DNA of 64,000 bases from Verpa conica (GCA_033030425.1 JAUFSD010000004.1:1798001-1862000); one strand, 5' to 3'. Shown: positions 40,484 through 52,586, counted from the first letter of the stretch. Notes: generated by a model not told the origin, from the sequence alone. Numbers and translations: made by a program.

Positions 40484-41453
40484 TTTACGTCACATACCGG
40501 GGAATCAATTTTCTTCAAAGGAAATCCGGGGCGGAATTGCGGGGAAATTTCATCTAAAACTTCATATCTGTACTAGGCGGTGAAGATCGTTGTAGTTGGC
40601 GATTCTCGATCTCCTTTTAACCATCTTCCCGGTTTACTTACCCGTTACTTTCCTGGGCGCTGCTAACCCAAGATAAGTAAAAGAAGTGGCAATATAAAGA
40701 TATTGTGGGGTTTTCAGCCTGAAATATAGTACCTGTAGCCTGAAAGGGCAGAATTTTACTCCAATAGCATCTTTTATAATGTTAAAGTTCCTTTTCCAAC
40801 AGTCTCGTTTAATTACTACCCCGCCAGAAACCCCACGCCAGGGATGATAAACCCCGGGGACGAGCGTTATTTCAGATTCGGATCGCGTAAGGGTCGCCAT
40901 ATAGATGGGCCGACTCCACTTTGTAATATAAGACTCGCACCTTGCTATAGCGAATATACCAAATAAACAAAACCCACTATACCGACTTTTGTCCCGAAAA
41001 TCTATAAAACTACTAAACCAAAAATCAGGAAGCTATAGATAATATAATCTTCCAATTTCATGAGATCCCCCTATCCAGGCTAACCTCCAGAAAGTACTTA
41101 GGTCTCTACGAGTCACTATTAGTACAACTATATATAGCCATAGCCAATAGGGTGTTTCACCGGTCCTAAGCAGCTATTTGCAAAATTCTGTCAGGCTACA
41201 AAGGAAGAAGAGTTTTTTCCTTTTTTTCCTACTTGGATGTTTAGGGTGACTTCGAAGAATGCTATGCCAAGCACGTTCCATGGAAATATATATATAATAG
41301 TCCATAGACATAAATTGTTTGGCAGCGGACAAAGCACCCTAAAAGGGCGCTTCTTTCTAAAATCACTCAACGTCATAACTCCCAAAACCTAGAAGCATTC
41401 TAAGGATTAATCTTACTAAATGCTACATGCCTTAAGTAGTTTTGAGTGATCTG

Positions 41454-41823
41454 GGTGCCGGGATTTTGGCTGCGATCTGTTTTAGAGCATGGTGCCGAGA
41501 GTCTTAAAGGTGTACCAAGCTAAGCGAGCATGCAAGACTCTTGGCGTTCAGATTAAAATATATAACCAAGAAGAATAACCCTAAGAAGTATGATTAGAGA
41601 TTAAATTAAAGTAACTAGACCTCTTTTATGAATATCAAGGTCAAAACATCAACCAAGAGGTCAAATTTTCCGTTGATATACTAAAATTTAATCTGTGCTA
41701 ATGACACTTTACACCTGGCCCTGGTACCAAGAGCGTTGCATTTCCCCTTAGCTTGGTACACCTTTAATTAAGACTTCCGGCACCATATTATAAAAACATA
41801 AATCTTAGCGTAATCAGCACCAT
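41454..41823. mobile_element. MITE-like element with long terminal inverted repeats
   Basis: The left arm (41454-41545) and the reverse complement of the right arm (41719-41823) share ATGGTGCCG, AGTCTT, AAAGGTGTACCAAGCTAAG and CTCTTGG in order, with small gaps. Arms are roughly 90 bp, outer halves more diverged, around an AT-rich centre with no coding capacity. Many mismatches are A/G or C/T. A clear target-site duplication was not identified. Confidence 0.7.
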
Positions 41824-42433
41824 ACCATATATCCACTTATAAGCTAATCCTTAACATAGTTAGACTAGCTCCCGTGAGTTTGGCGTTTAGGTAAGCAACC
41901 TAGAAGATCTAGTTTTTGGTAGTGACTACATGTTTACTATATATGTAAGCTCTAATAATTACAAGCAACTTTACTAAAGATTAGTGATTTAACCCTAAGA
42001 TATTGTAAGTGACAAAAATCTAACTAAAGTACGATAATATAGAATAGTACACTCCTTATAAAAAGTTTGACTCGGAGTGAGTTGCGTAATGTGTACGTAG
42101 TGTATGGGACTATCCTAATAAACCCTACAGGAGCCCACCTCTCACCCCTTTAAGAGTCATACTAGATCGACCTATAGAAATACTCTTTATAATTCAATCA
42201 AAAAACAACTATCTCCTGAGTTCTGGGAGTTACCAGAAAATCACGCCCAATGGGTATGGGACTTCACCAAAGGATTTACCATATTAAATACTCTACCTTT
42301 CCATGAGTTATACTAGCACTAGTGCCATCTATTATTATAAACTCTTGACAGTTGTAGATTATTTTGTGTTACTAGCTACAACAATATTATCTTCATAGAT
42401 GCCATGACTCACTACTACTTTCGGAAAGATTAG

Positions 42434-42532
42434 GGCGGGGCCGAGCCAGTGGGTCCACGAGGCCGCTCGAGGCGAGCCAGGGGGTGACCCCGAGGCGTCT
42501 CAGCTTTTTGGACCCCTGGCATTGGCCCCGCC
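42434..42532. repeat. GC-rich imperfect palindrome
   Basis: Left arm GGCGGGGCC..CCA..GGGTCCA pairs with a right arm containing TGGACCCCTGG and GGCCCCGCC, giving about 27-bp arms. The centre contains GGGGTGACCCC. It stands out from AT-rich surroundings and lies about 380 bp upstream of the F-box/ankyrin start. Confidence 0.65.
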
Positions 42533-42579
42533 TTGAGTTTTAAGAGCTTTCCCTCGAGGTATCTCGAGCAGCCTTGAGG

Positions 42580-42587
42580 TATATAAG
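42580..42587 (+). promoter_or_regulatory. Putative TATA box of the F-box/ankyrin gene
   Basis: TATATAAG lies about 324 bp upstream of ATG 42911. It would imply a long 5' leader containing several CCTCGAGG-like motifs. Confidence 0.35.
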
Positions 42588-42910
42588 ACACATCTCCATA
42601 CCTAATTTCCTTCTCTGCTCCCACTTCCCATTTCTTGACTATAGTAGTGTAGCCAGGGTGACCTGTGTTGCTGCTACTAGAGTTTGTAATTTTTCTTTAG
42701 ATTTACTGCTATTTACCTCCAGCCACCTCGAGGCGAGTATAGGGGAGGTACCTCGGCCTCGTGACCCCAGGCCTTTCCCCCTCGAGGTCGATACCTCGGC
42801 ATCGTGGACCACACTGAGCCAAGCCAAGCTCACAACTACAAAGCGTATTCCCTCCGCGCCTTCTCTCATCACTCTCACCTCTTACGTCAGTGCGACTACA
42901 GCAACTAGCA

Positions 42911-44466
42911 ATGTCTCTGCCAAAGCCCACACTACAAATCGCCAACCTCCCCAATGAGCTTATTCTCAGTATCGCTGAAAACCTTGACCAAAATGATCTT
43001 AGCGTATTCCTCCGATGTAACCGACGCCTGGCATTCATTTTAGAACCACTTCTCCTCAAATTTGCACTTTCCCCAAAAGAGGACGTTCCAGCACTGTTTT
43101 ACGCAGTGGTTAAGAAGAATATTGCCCTAATCGAGTATATTCTCAGGAAGGGGGTCGACATCGATGTCAACATGTTAGTTCCTCGCTGGGATAAGCGGGT
43201 CCGTAACATATTCAATTCTTTTACTATAGGTGGCGATGATGTCCCGATTATCCAGTGGGCATTAGAAGGTGTGCAAACCGAGATTATCGGGATACTAGTC
43301 GAGAAGGGTGCTCGTATACCACGCAAGGGTGAAATTTCCGATCTAATAAGACAGTTACGGGAAGAGACCGTCCTCAGGTTCTTATTCGACAATGGATTCC
43401 CCTTGCCTTATACACCGCTCCATCACACCGTGAGTTGGAGTGCCGATGAATTTTTTAACTGGGACTTGGAGTATGTCAGAGGACGTCTTTTCAGGTAAAT
43501 ATATAAACCTTCCATCCTCAACATTTAAATGCTCATGTAATGTGAATTAGTATGTATATAGAGAAGGGCGCCTATATCGAGGAGACGAACACTTATGGAG
43601 ATACGCCCCTTAACGTTGCAGCCCACTATAGGAGAGATAAATTAGTAGCAATCCTTCTCCAACACGATGCTAATATCAATACCAAAAATAACGATGGATA
43701 CACACCGCTTCATTCGGCCGTACTCCACCTTCATGACAATGAAGCCAAACATGTCCTCTTTAGTAATTTACCCTGGGCCATGGATTGTGCGAAGAATGAA
43801 AAGTATACAACGATTCTACCACGGGGTACAACGTTCCTAGAAAGAGGCGCCGAAATCGTTCTCCAGCTCCTAGATTACGGGGCCGACATTTCAGCTCGCA
43901 CCAACGACGGTAAAACCCCTCTCCATATTGCCGCTATTTCCTCGAGGGTCGAAACCGATATCACGTTTCTGGAATTACTCCTGGAACACGGCGCCGATAT
44001 CGCAGCGGTGGATTATTATGGAAACACACCACTTCATTACGCAGCGGGGGTCGGGAACAGTGATGCTATTAGATTTCTATTACTCAATGGAGGATACAGC
44101 AATATGCTGGGATACAATGGGAATACCCCATTTCACTGTGCTGCGGGCGATATGTCGATACCATCTATGAAGTTACTTCTAGAGTATGGTGCCGATATCT
44201 TAGTTCGCAATGTGGATGGTGCCACACCTCTACACTTTGCAGCTGAAGGCCAGACCGGCAGAGGGGAGGGTACCCTACCGAGGAATTATTCAGGAAAACG
44301 ACTTACTTCCTCAGATTTTACAGCTACTATTATGTTTTTACTCGAAAATGGGGCAAAAATTAATTCAAAAGATTACGAAGGAAATACACCACTCGAATAT
44401 GCAAAGATGTACCATAATACTTATATTGCCAACTTGTTTCTGAAATTGGAGGCACTCAATATATGA
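42911..44466 (+). CDS. F-box protein with ankyrin repeats
   Basis: Probably a substrate adaptor: the F-box would dock on Skp1 of an SCF ubiquitin ligase and the ankyrin repeats would bind the target. Two exons, 42911-43494 and 43551-44466; 1500 nt, 499 aa, phase 2 at the 56-bp intron. The F-box lies at about residues 13-50 (IANLPNELILSIAENL, then CNRRLAFILEPLL). Ankyrin units run from about 65 to the end, degenerate at first, then clear (GDTPLNVAAHYRR, DGYTPLHSAVLH, DGKTPLHIAAISS, YGNTPLHYAAGVG, NGNTPFHCAAGD, DGATPLHFAAEG, EGNTPLEYAKMY). ATG 42911 (MSLPKP) is the first good start; upstream in-frame codons include no ATG near the F-box. It is the only plus-strand gene here and sits between repeat-rich spacers, as large fungal ankyrin families often do. 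Confidence 0.9.
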
Positions 44467-46144
44467 AGAGCTATTTGGCAGTGTTTGTCTAGCCATCTAT
44501 CTATGAAAGCTATAAGGCTTATAATAGCTGATCGTAGTATAGCTTTCAAATGGATCCAGATGATAGAGCACAGGCTTTCTATTTCTTCTTTCTCTAACTA
44601 AAAAGGCCCGCCGGATTAATTATACAAGGGCTAAACCCTATGCTTGCTCTTAATTTATCACCTTTTCCTTTACACTAAGGCCCGTGTACTTCCTAAAATA
44701 CAAAGAAAAATCTTAGTTTAACAGGGTACAAGTTCTACACTTCGAGCAGAGGACTAGCTCCTTAACCAGCCAAATGTGAACCGATTTAAGGTTTCTAATC
44801 TTAGAGCGCTACAAAGGGGTTGAAGTCTAGAGAAAATACGCAAAACCCCTACTAATAGTTAGGTAGTAAACTCTATCCTACCCTACAGTCTACGTAACCT
44901 AACCCTACCAGTAATCTTAGTACGCACTAAACATAAGAACAAATTGGTAACAAAACACCACGGGGGCTAGACCGAAAAAACAAACCTACTCTCAACTCTA
45001 ATAAACCCTACATCTCATATTTGAATAACCAAGCCCTACCCGATAACCCAATCAGCACTCTTGGAGTGAGGACGAATCACCTCCTTCAGGAATGCCTAGG
45101 CCCCAGCGAATAACTACCCGGTCCGAAGCACGTTATGTCTTAGATACGGAAAGGCAGTAGCAATCATCGATAGGTATCATATTTTATTTTTGTGGGGGCG
45201 GGGTGCGGGATGTGTCCGACAGGCCCCGTGAGACACGGGTCGGGGGGGCCTGGATCACTATAGGCCCGATTGATATGTAGCCGTAGCTACGTAGAAGCTT
45301 GGACCCTCTATATACGGGACATTTTTCACTAAAAATTGATGCGAGTGCGAGACTCTACATACTCTAAGCTGAAAAAGTTGCCGTGTCTGACTGCTTAGGA
45401 ACTTGATCGGAGATTTCTCTTTCACTCTAGAATAAGCCCCCCCCCCCTGTAATAGACATCAACACGTGAGTAGAGTTCTAGAGTACGTAGGGTGTTTTTT
45501 TTGTTTTTTTTTGCAGAGGTCGGCTTTGGGCTCGAGCTGTAGCTCTGCAGGAATACATTATGTGGGCTATGCGCTGGGTATACTGTAGGAAACTGTCAAA
45601 AGATTATCTATGGGCGCGGGCCTTTTCTGATAGGTACACAAATACTAATCGAATACGACTAGCTAGAGCCCAAAATAATCTTCCGCCAAAGTTTGGATAA
45701 CCTATAATGCCACGATAATTAACGAGAAGCAGCCAGGTTAACACATTAACCAAATTCCTACTCTGTACAATTACCATCACACCTTACGATACCAGATATT
45801 GATAGTCTCACTTTTTTTTCCCCCCAAGATAGGATAGTAAATTATCTAAATAGCCCCCACAACGGGAAACACACTTCATACAGATCGAACCAGTACACTA
45901 CGGGATACCAAACTAAATGCGACTATATCTGCCCGGGGCGACTAAACCATATGCATAAGTAAGTACCGGCCAATACAAGTCTTACTCTCACCAGCCGATA
46001 TATGCGCTCATAATCCCAAAACATCATGAACTTACGAGTACTAGGCCATTCATGATCTCTATCATGGTCTGTGCGCCTCATGTACCAGAATAAAGTTTTT
46101 TTTGTTTTTGTCTTGTTTTATCCATAAACTAGACTCAACCCGTA

Positions 46145-46416
46145 CGTACTTGTCCGCCAGCATAAGAACCCGGAAACAGGAGGGGTATGCACGGGCACAA
46201 CCAGGGGGGGTAGATAAGTGGCGGTGGTATAAATTCTGGTATCATGTATTGGATTATATGCTATTCTTGGTAATGGAATCTTCCTGAACCTGTTTAATAT
46301 TGGGAATCATAGCTAGTTATTTGCCTTATTTGTAGATTTCAGGTGAATCTGTAGCTCCGAGACATCTCCGTGCGTACCCCCCCTGTTTCCGGGTTCTTAC
46401 CCTGGTGGACAAGTAC
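46145..46416. mobile_element. Short inverted-repeat element (MITE-like)
   Basis: The left arm 46145-46193 and the reverse complement of the right arm 46369-46416 share TACTTGTCC, CCAG, TAAGAACCCGGAAACAGG, GGGGTA and GCACGG in order, about 85% identical over about 50 bp. About 175 bp separate the arms. A short open frame crosses the left arm but has no family match. Confidence 0.7.
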
Positions 46417-47434
46417 TAGATATCAGGAAAAAAAGCTAATGTATGATCATAACCTTAAACAAACCCAACTCCCTCCTCCCCGTGCGTATAAAAGCCTGCT
46501 TTAGAGTAGTGGTCCGGCATGTACTCACTTTAACCTAAGACTACATTGTAGTGATCGGCTCGAGGTGTTGATCCCGGCCCGTCAAAATAGTAAACTAGCT
46601 GTACTCCGGGTAAATTATAAATCGAGAAAGGACAATTATTATAGTACGTTTAACTCTAGCTAGGACACATAAACAAAAAAAGACTTTACATAACCCTCTG
46701 ATATTAAGTTAAAAACTCATCCAGAGTACTATTAAGACTATAATTCAAAAATACTCTATTATTATCTACGGCCCTATCAAGCCACAAAAAAGAGAAAAAA
46801 ACCCCGAGCTCAGCTCGTCTCAGAGAATACAACCTTCATACCTAGCCGGCGATAGTTCGGACTCACTATACCAATACACACCCCCAAACCGAGACTCAAT
46901 ATTCCAGAGACATTGCTAGAATTGGAATATCACCTATCCCACATAAAAGAAGCAAAAAAAAAAAACAGCGTAGGCAGTTAGGTACCGTATTACTGCTCCC
47001 CCCCAAACCCCACTCACTATAGCATACGTACTCTAAGATAGCTAGCTAGAGGTTTAACCCACTAATTATAAGGCAAAAAAGATTCATATCCGTACTATAG
47101 CACGCGAATCGATTAATTAATGTGTACCATCTTTTCGATCAACTACTCTAACAAACAAGAAAGGGGGGGGGGTATTAATAAACTAAAAGCTCTCTGCAGA
47201 GGCACTAGATGATATATAGAAATTTTGTTTTGGTGGGTTTTTTTCTTCTTCTTTCCCTATAGTATAGCTAGTAAGCTTTTGAAACTCTGAGGGTTTTAGG
47301 TGGCATAAAACACTCATAAAAAAAAGTAAAACGCAACACCTTGGGATGATATAACTACAGTACACTTCTATTACAAGAGCAACCACCCTATATGAACACG
47401 GTATACCGGTCCCATAAAGTAGGTTATATGCATG

Positions 47435-47480
47435 CGCTATAAGAATATGAAACCTCGGTCCCAAGCGTATTCTTATAGCG
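47435..47480. repeat. Perfect 13-bp hairpin
   Basis: Arms CGCTATAAGAATA and its exact reverse complement are separated by 20 nt. The TATAAGAATA core recurs in the inverted repeat near 60.66-60.83 kb. Confidence 0.6.
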
Positions 47481-48514
47481 GAAGTCTACTGTACCATGCA
47501 AAAATGTCTGGAAAAAAAAAATCTAGGTGCTAGATATACTACAACGAGATCGTCCTATAATAGTATGAAATTAGTATAGTAGTATATCATTATAAGGTGG
47601 ATATCCTTACAGAAATAGCTCACCGCATACGAGATAACCCCTGTCTGGTCGGGAGTGCTTACCCTTCCTTACAAGGCGATTGCGCTGTAGTCACAACCTT
47701 TATAGACCAACACCGGCTATCTGAATTTTTTTAGTGTAAATACAAAAAAAACACGCTCTTAAAAAACCCCGGGAAATACCGGCCCTCAGCTGCATTATAG
47801 CCCACATATAGGTACACCAAAGATTCTACGCACTATCGTAGTACATCCCACAGTAATGGTTATCTATTGGGGTATAAGCTTACTAGATTCCATGACATGT
47901 CTGTCATGGTAATAGTCTAGGCGATTATTTACCTATTTAGGAGGCCCAGCTTTTATATAGGAGCTCCTAAGAGGCCACATCATAGACCTGGAACATACTT
48001 GTATCTTATTTCAACAAGCTACGAGACTAGACTGCCGAGTGATAGGCCGTGATATTATCTCCGCAGGTATCAATGATCAGGACCAACACCTGTTTTTCCA
48101 CATTTAGTAACATACGAAGATTAGAGCATCACAATACGGGTTTATGTAATTAGAATATCCTTAATTATTCTCGCTCAGCCTAATCCTAACTAAACGCAGG
48201 ACACCAGATAAAGGACATTTTCCAACCCAACCGAACCGTGCCGAGCCAATAGAAATATAAAACTCCCCCAACCCCAGTCCCTAACCAGGTGTACGCGAAA
48301 TAAAAACAAAATTGGTAGTCGAATAGATGGTAAAGAAAAGCAAAAAAAAAAAACGCCCAACCCCACCCAGGTACCCAGCCAGAAAAAAAGTCAAGGAAAA
48401 TAAAGCAGTGACACCAAACCAATATACCTGTAAACAAAAGAAATAGAGAGTTCAAGCCAACAAAAGGAAAGGATAAATAATGAGTGAACAAAAAGAAAAC
48501 CAATATAAATACAA

Positions 48515-51295
48515 CTACGGTTCAATACCCAACCACTTCAATGCCTTGCTACCGTTCTTGACCCTCTTTCTAAAGCTCGCGCGCTTTCCATCGTAGTTCT
48601 CCTCTTCATCAGTCTCCTCCTCGAGGTAGTAGCTTGTGTCTTGTCTACTAGACGGCAGATCCGCCTGAATTGGGGTCTTTGTCCTAATCAAGATAGGTGT
48701 TGGTGGCACATCCTCATCCTGGTTCCTTCCGTGGTGCACCGTCATCTTCTCCCGTGCTTTCAATGCTGCATGTATCGCTTCTATGGCATCGATAAACATG
48801 ACACTTGAGATTGTTGCAAATGGTGGGATAAGCACATCGGCGTGTGAGATCAATCTCTGTTTGGGAACATGGAGTCCTTTACTGGTGGGTGTAGGCTTTC
48901 GGGGGAATAATTTTAGTCCACCACTGGGGGTGGTAGGCGTAATTGGGGTTCCGAGGGAGTAGGATATTGTAGTAGCGTTCAGTGATGTCCTGATTCTGAT
49001 GCCAACTTTTGGCTTTGATGACTTGACTGGCTTTGATGAGATCTGAGTGACACCATCTGCAACACATGCAACCTTCAAAACGTTGACATCTTTTCCAAGG
49101 ACACGCTGGAGCTCTAGGATCGCGGATGAGCCGGTGTAAAAGTCGAATTCAATAACAAGAACACGTGTTTGGGGGTTGTGCGAAATGTAGTGTTCCAGCT
49201 CTGGAAGGAGAAAGTGGCCTTTGATAACAAGGCTGTCCTTTGTTGACGGGTGCTGGCCTCGCATTTTTGGGAGTGATGACGAAAGAAGGTATTTCAGTCC
49301 CACTCTGTTCCCGCAATTCCACGCAGATCCCTTCTTTCGTGCGATTTCCTCAATCTGTTCCACAAAGCGTTTTCGAAGCTCAACCCCCTTTCGAGACTCT
49401 GTTACCTCGCCATCTTCCTCAACTCCAACGGCAATAATCAAGTCGATTGCAGAGTATGCAGAGTCCTCGCTGACCTCCCGGGAACTCAAGACAGGCCTCC
49501 AGATCTGGTCAATCTCCTCATCTCCGACGAGCCAGTTTATATCTTCCTCGTCCTCATCCTCGTCATCCGAGTACTTTTCCTTGTTATTCAGCGCAGATTG
49601 CGGGAGGGGGAGGGGGAAATGATGCCGCATGATCGCACGGAGCTCGTTCTGGATATCTACGGGCGACTTTCCAGCGCTCGGCGTGACTGTCGGGATACTT
49701 GATAGGGGTGGATCTGGGTTGTGCCCAATTAGCGACGAGCGCAAAGACCATGGCGGTGTCGCGTTAGAAGCGATAGAGCCACCAGACATACATGATTGGA
49801 AAGACTCGCGCCCACCAGCGCTCCCCAATTGCCCTGATAATGCCGTCATTGGCGAGAGATATCGCTTCTGTGTTTCATTGTTACGCTTGATCAAGAGTAG
49901 CTGTGGGTTTGCGCGAAAGACACCGGGGGTTTGTGGGGTGAAGGAGGAGGCAAAGTCGCCAAGGACCTTTTCAAGGAATTGAGGGGCATCGTTTTCCTTC
50001 TTTGCCTCGGGCGATGGAAAGTAGATTACTAGACTCTCGCCCAACGCTGGGAAAAGAGGGTCCACGGGGCCTTTGGAAAACTCCAGAGGTGCATCAAAGC
50101 CACCGCTGAGGTATCGTGGTGAGGGGAGGATCGTTGCCCCGCTGATATCGGCGGTCGAGCTAGGAGTAGGTGATGATGGGCGTGTCGAGGCGCGGGATTC
50201 TGGTCTCTTGAGCTCGGGGGGTGGTATTGACTGGTATTCGTCCGAGAAGGCTGGGAATTGAGAGATGCTAGCATTCTCGGCAGTTGCCTTTGCACTTGAT
50301 GGTGGGGTCGGAATCTCGATAGAACACATGGGCTCAATCGGCGGGAGAGTGTAGTTTTCGTCCCTATCCTTCCGTCTTGAACCCTTGGGTTTCCCAGCGT
50401 CTGGCACGGACTCTGCCCGTTTTCGGATTGGCTCGCCCGTGCCATAGCTACCTGTGTAAAATTCAGCCTTGACGGTCGGTGGTGATGGCGGTGGGGAGAA
50501 TTTTGATGCTGTAGTGGCGGCAGTGTTGCTCCTGCTCCGGACACGGACGGCGATGGAAGCTTTGCAGATTTCGATCCCGGCAGCTATTTCCTCGGGCGTT
50601 GGACTCCTAGGGCCACTGACGACCCGGGGTCTTGACCGCCCGCGTGATCCATCCTTTTGCGGACTTGAAGAGCGCTCCCTCCCGCCAATCTTCGGGGTAT
50701 TGTCAGGAGTAGGCTCGGGCGTCATTTCCAGTTGCTGCGGGTATAGTTCCCTCTCGAAAGGAGTCGACATCATACGTCCCTCACGCTGTTTCTCGGGTAC
50801 CAATTCCTCGGTCTCGTACGAGGATCCCTGCTCCTCCTGGTCCTGCAGGCCCTGTACACCGCCCTGCATAATGTCTTCAAACACCCACTCTGCCTCTCTG
50901 CTAGCGTTCTCAATGTTGCCGTTCTCCTCCGACATGAGTGCGTTGCGCAGGGTCTCCAAGCATGCAGCCTGTGCAGCCGCGAATCCACCGTTGAGAAAGA
51001 CCATCCTGTCGCCACTACCCTTCCGACGCTCTGCCAAGAAGGCCTTTGCCATCTCGAGGCGGTCAACGTGCGCATGATGGAGGGAGAGGATGAACTGCCG
51101 CACAGCGGGGTCCAAGGGCGGTAGTCCCTCGTCCGAGTCGGTCTTTTCCCTTACCGGTGGTGCGGGCGGAAGCTCGATTGGGGGGAGGCATAGGATGTTT
51201 TGTGAAAATGGCAAGAGTCGTAGCTGTTCTGTGATTGTGTTTTTGTGGCCCTCGAGGGTCACGATGAAACCTTCTTCTTGTGAGTCGAACGGCAT
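48515..51295 (-). CDS. Conserved fungal protein of unknown function (low-complexity, mucin-like)
   Basis: A single 926-codon exon from ATG 51295. Function unknown. The N-terminal ~130 residues (GHKNTITEQLRLLPFSQN, then VFLNGGFAAAQAACLETL) look folded and recall an uncharacterised Pezizomycotina family often labelled gastric mucin-like; this is from memory and unchecked. Residues ~165-560 are Ser/Pro-rich, charged and probably disordered. An acidic run (DDEDEDEEDINW) near residue 560-570 precedes a second ordered part with LVIEFDFYTGSSAILELQRVLG. The C-terminus is basic with WLGIEP. No membrane segment or signal peptide is visible. Absence of introns is unusual beside the 2-17 exon neighbours, although the frame is intact. 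Nothing in the neighbourhood hints at a role. Confidence 0.8.
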   Translation of the reverse strand: MPFDSQEEGFIVTLEGHKNTITEQLRLLPFSQNILCLPPIELPPAPPVREKTDSDEGLPPLDPAVRQFILSLHHAHVDRLEMAKAFLAERRKGSGDRMVFLNGGFAAAQAACLETLRNALMSEENGNIENASREAEWVFEDIMQGGVQGLQDQEEQGSSYETEELVPEKQREGRMMSTPFERELYPQQLEMTPEPTPDNTPKIGGRERSSSPQKDGSRGRSRPRVVSGPRSPTPEEIAAGIEICKASIAVRVRSRSNTAATTASKFSPPPSPPTVKAEFYTGSYGTGEPIRKRAESVPDAGKPKGSRRKDRDENYTLPPIEPMCSIEIPTPPSSAKATAENASISQFPAFSDEYQSIPPPELKRPESRASTRPSSPTPSSTADISGATILPSPRYLSGGFDAPLEFSKGPVDPLFPALGESLVIYFPSPEAKKENDAPQFLEKVLGDFASSFTPQTPGVFRANPQLLLIKRNNETQKRYLSPMTALSGQLGSAGGRESFQSCMSGGSIASNATPPWSLRSSLIGHNPDPPLSSIPTVTPSAGKSPVDIQNELRAIMRHHFPLPLPQSALNNKEKYSDDEDEDEEDINWLVGDEEIDQIWRPVLSSREVSEDSAYSAIDLIIAVGVEEDGEVTESRKGVELRKRFVEQIEEIARKKGSAWNCGNRVGLKYLLSSSLPKMRGQHPSTKDSLVIKGHFLLPELEHYISHNPQTRVLVIEFDFYTGSSAILELQRVLGKDVNVLKVACVADGVTQISSKPVKSSKPKVGIRIRTSLNATTISYSLGTPITPTTPSGGLKLFPRKPTPTSKGLHVPKQRLISHADVLIPPFATISSVMFIDAIEAIHAALKAREKMTVHHGRNQDEDVPPTPILIRTKTPIQADLPSSRQDTSYYLEEETDEEENYDGKRASFRKRVKNGSKALKWLGIEP

Positions 51296-51602
51296 TGTGG
51301 TGGATGATTATGAAACGAGTGTTTCTGTATGTAGCAGCTGCAGTTTCTTTAAAGTTCAGCGTCACATCTACAGACGAGCGATGACAAGAAGCATACCATG
51401 GACTGATGATTATAAAGGATGAATCCAGTGATAAGGAGGGGAGGTGGGAACTGGATGAACGTTATATTTCAATTCACAGGAGAGGCTGAGTGTGGAAAGT
51501 GGGCGTCTATTAGGTGTGGGGGCCAACTCTTGTGGTAGGTGGTATATGATGATTGTTTACAGGGCTGAATGAAGAGGGGAATAATGATTACAGAAGGAAG
51601 GT

Positions 51603-51643
51603 GATGAAGATGATGATGATGATGATGATGATAAAGATGATGG
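51603..51643. repeat. GAT microsatellite
   Basis: About 12 GAT-type triplets with two interruptions, about 310 bp upstream of the 926-aa gene. Confidence 0.8.
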
Positions 51644-52020
51644 AACAAGGGAAGAGGGGGATGAGAAGAGAGGATAAGAGGAGAGGATAAGAGGAAAGGG
51701 CAGTCCCTTTGAAGACAAGGCAGAGATGTATACTATATTGTACTGCTAGTAGGGTGACAGGCCATATCAAGCCATAGATACAAAACCGTAATTAGAACGG
51801 GGTGGATCAAAGGGGATGGATGGGGATGGGGATGGATTGGAATAGAAATCACGGGCGCTTGTGGGGGAGACACCAGGGGAAACAAGAGGAGGGGAGACAC
51901 AAGAGGAGGGGACACAAGAGGACAGGGCAGAGACAAGGCGAGGCAAGGATGGAGTGATGTGAGAAGCCATCGTCTACTGTATTGACAAGATCGACGAGTA
52001 GATGGAGGGCCGTGGGGATA

Positions 52021-52085
52021 GACTCAGCGACTCAGAGACTCAGAGACTCAGGATTCAGCCAGGCTCAGCCAGACTCAGCCAGACC
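52021..52085. repeat. GACTCAG/CTCAGCCA tandem repeats
   Basis: Runs of GACTCAGA units pass into CTCAGCCAGG units, 8-10 bp period. Confidence 0.7.
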
Positions 52086-52586
52086 ACAGAATGCAGCCTC
52101 AGACCAGAGAATACACAGACATCTCCAGGCGAGAACAAGCGAATGTCTAGTGCATCATTCCATGCCCCTTGCAGCTGAAGTGATTGTAGAGAGTGTGATG
52201 GTAATACATGCAGTGCTATACATTCTCTGCTTACCCTCACTCACTCACGCATCGTCACCCCATCGTCACTCTCACTCCCTCATCGTCACTCTTACTCCCC
52301 CCAAGGCGGACACAGAGTGAGGTGAGAGCTACCCTCCTCAGTCCTGAGGTATCCATACCCGAGCTAGACGGCCAACCGCCGTGATTGGTGCTGCTGGTTG
52401 CACAGGCTATCGCAAGCCACCATTGCTGATCTCGCAGGCGCAACCCTCCCCCCCCCCGGTAGGTCCCGGATCCCCCATGCAGGTCATCCCAGAGATCTTG
52501 AGCCCGAACTTGCGCCATCAACGCGAAAATTTGCCCGAAACTCTACTCTAAACAAGACTGTTCTCGGCCACTTTGAAACCAAGGGA

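Larger units (their letters stand above)
40484..42910. other. Spacer with two structured repeats
   Basis: About 2.4 kb with no gene recognised. It contains the MITE-like element at 41454-41823 and the GC-rich palindrome at 42434-42532. Confidence 0.6.
44467..48514. other. Gene-free spacer
   Basis: About 4 kb, strongly AT-rich with A/C-rich stretches on the plus strand (for example 44870-45130). It holds an inverted-repeat element at 46145-46416 and a perfect hairpin at 47435-47480. No gene recognised. Confidence 0.6.
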
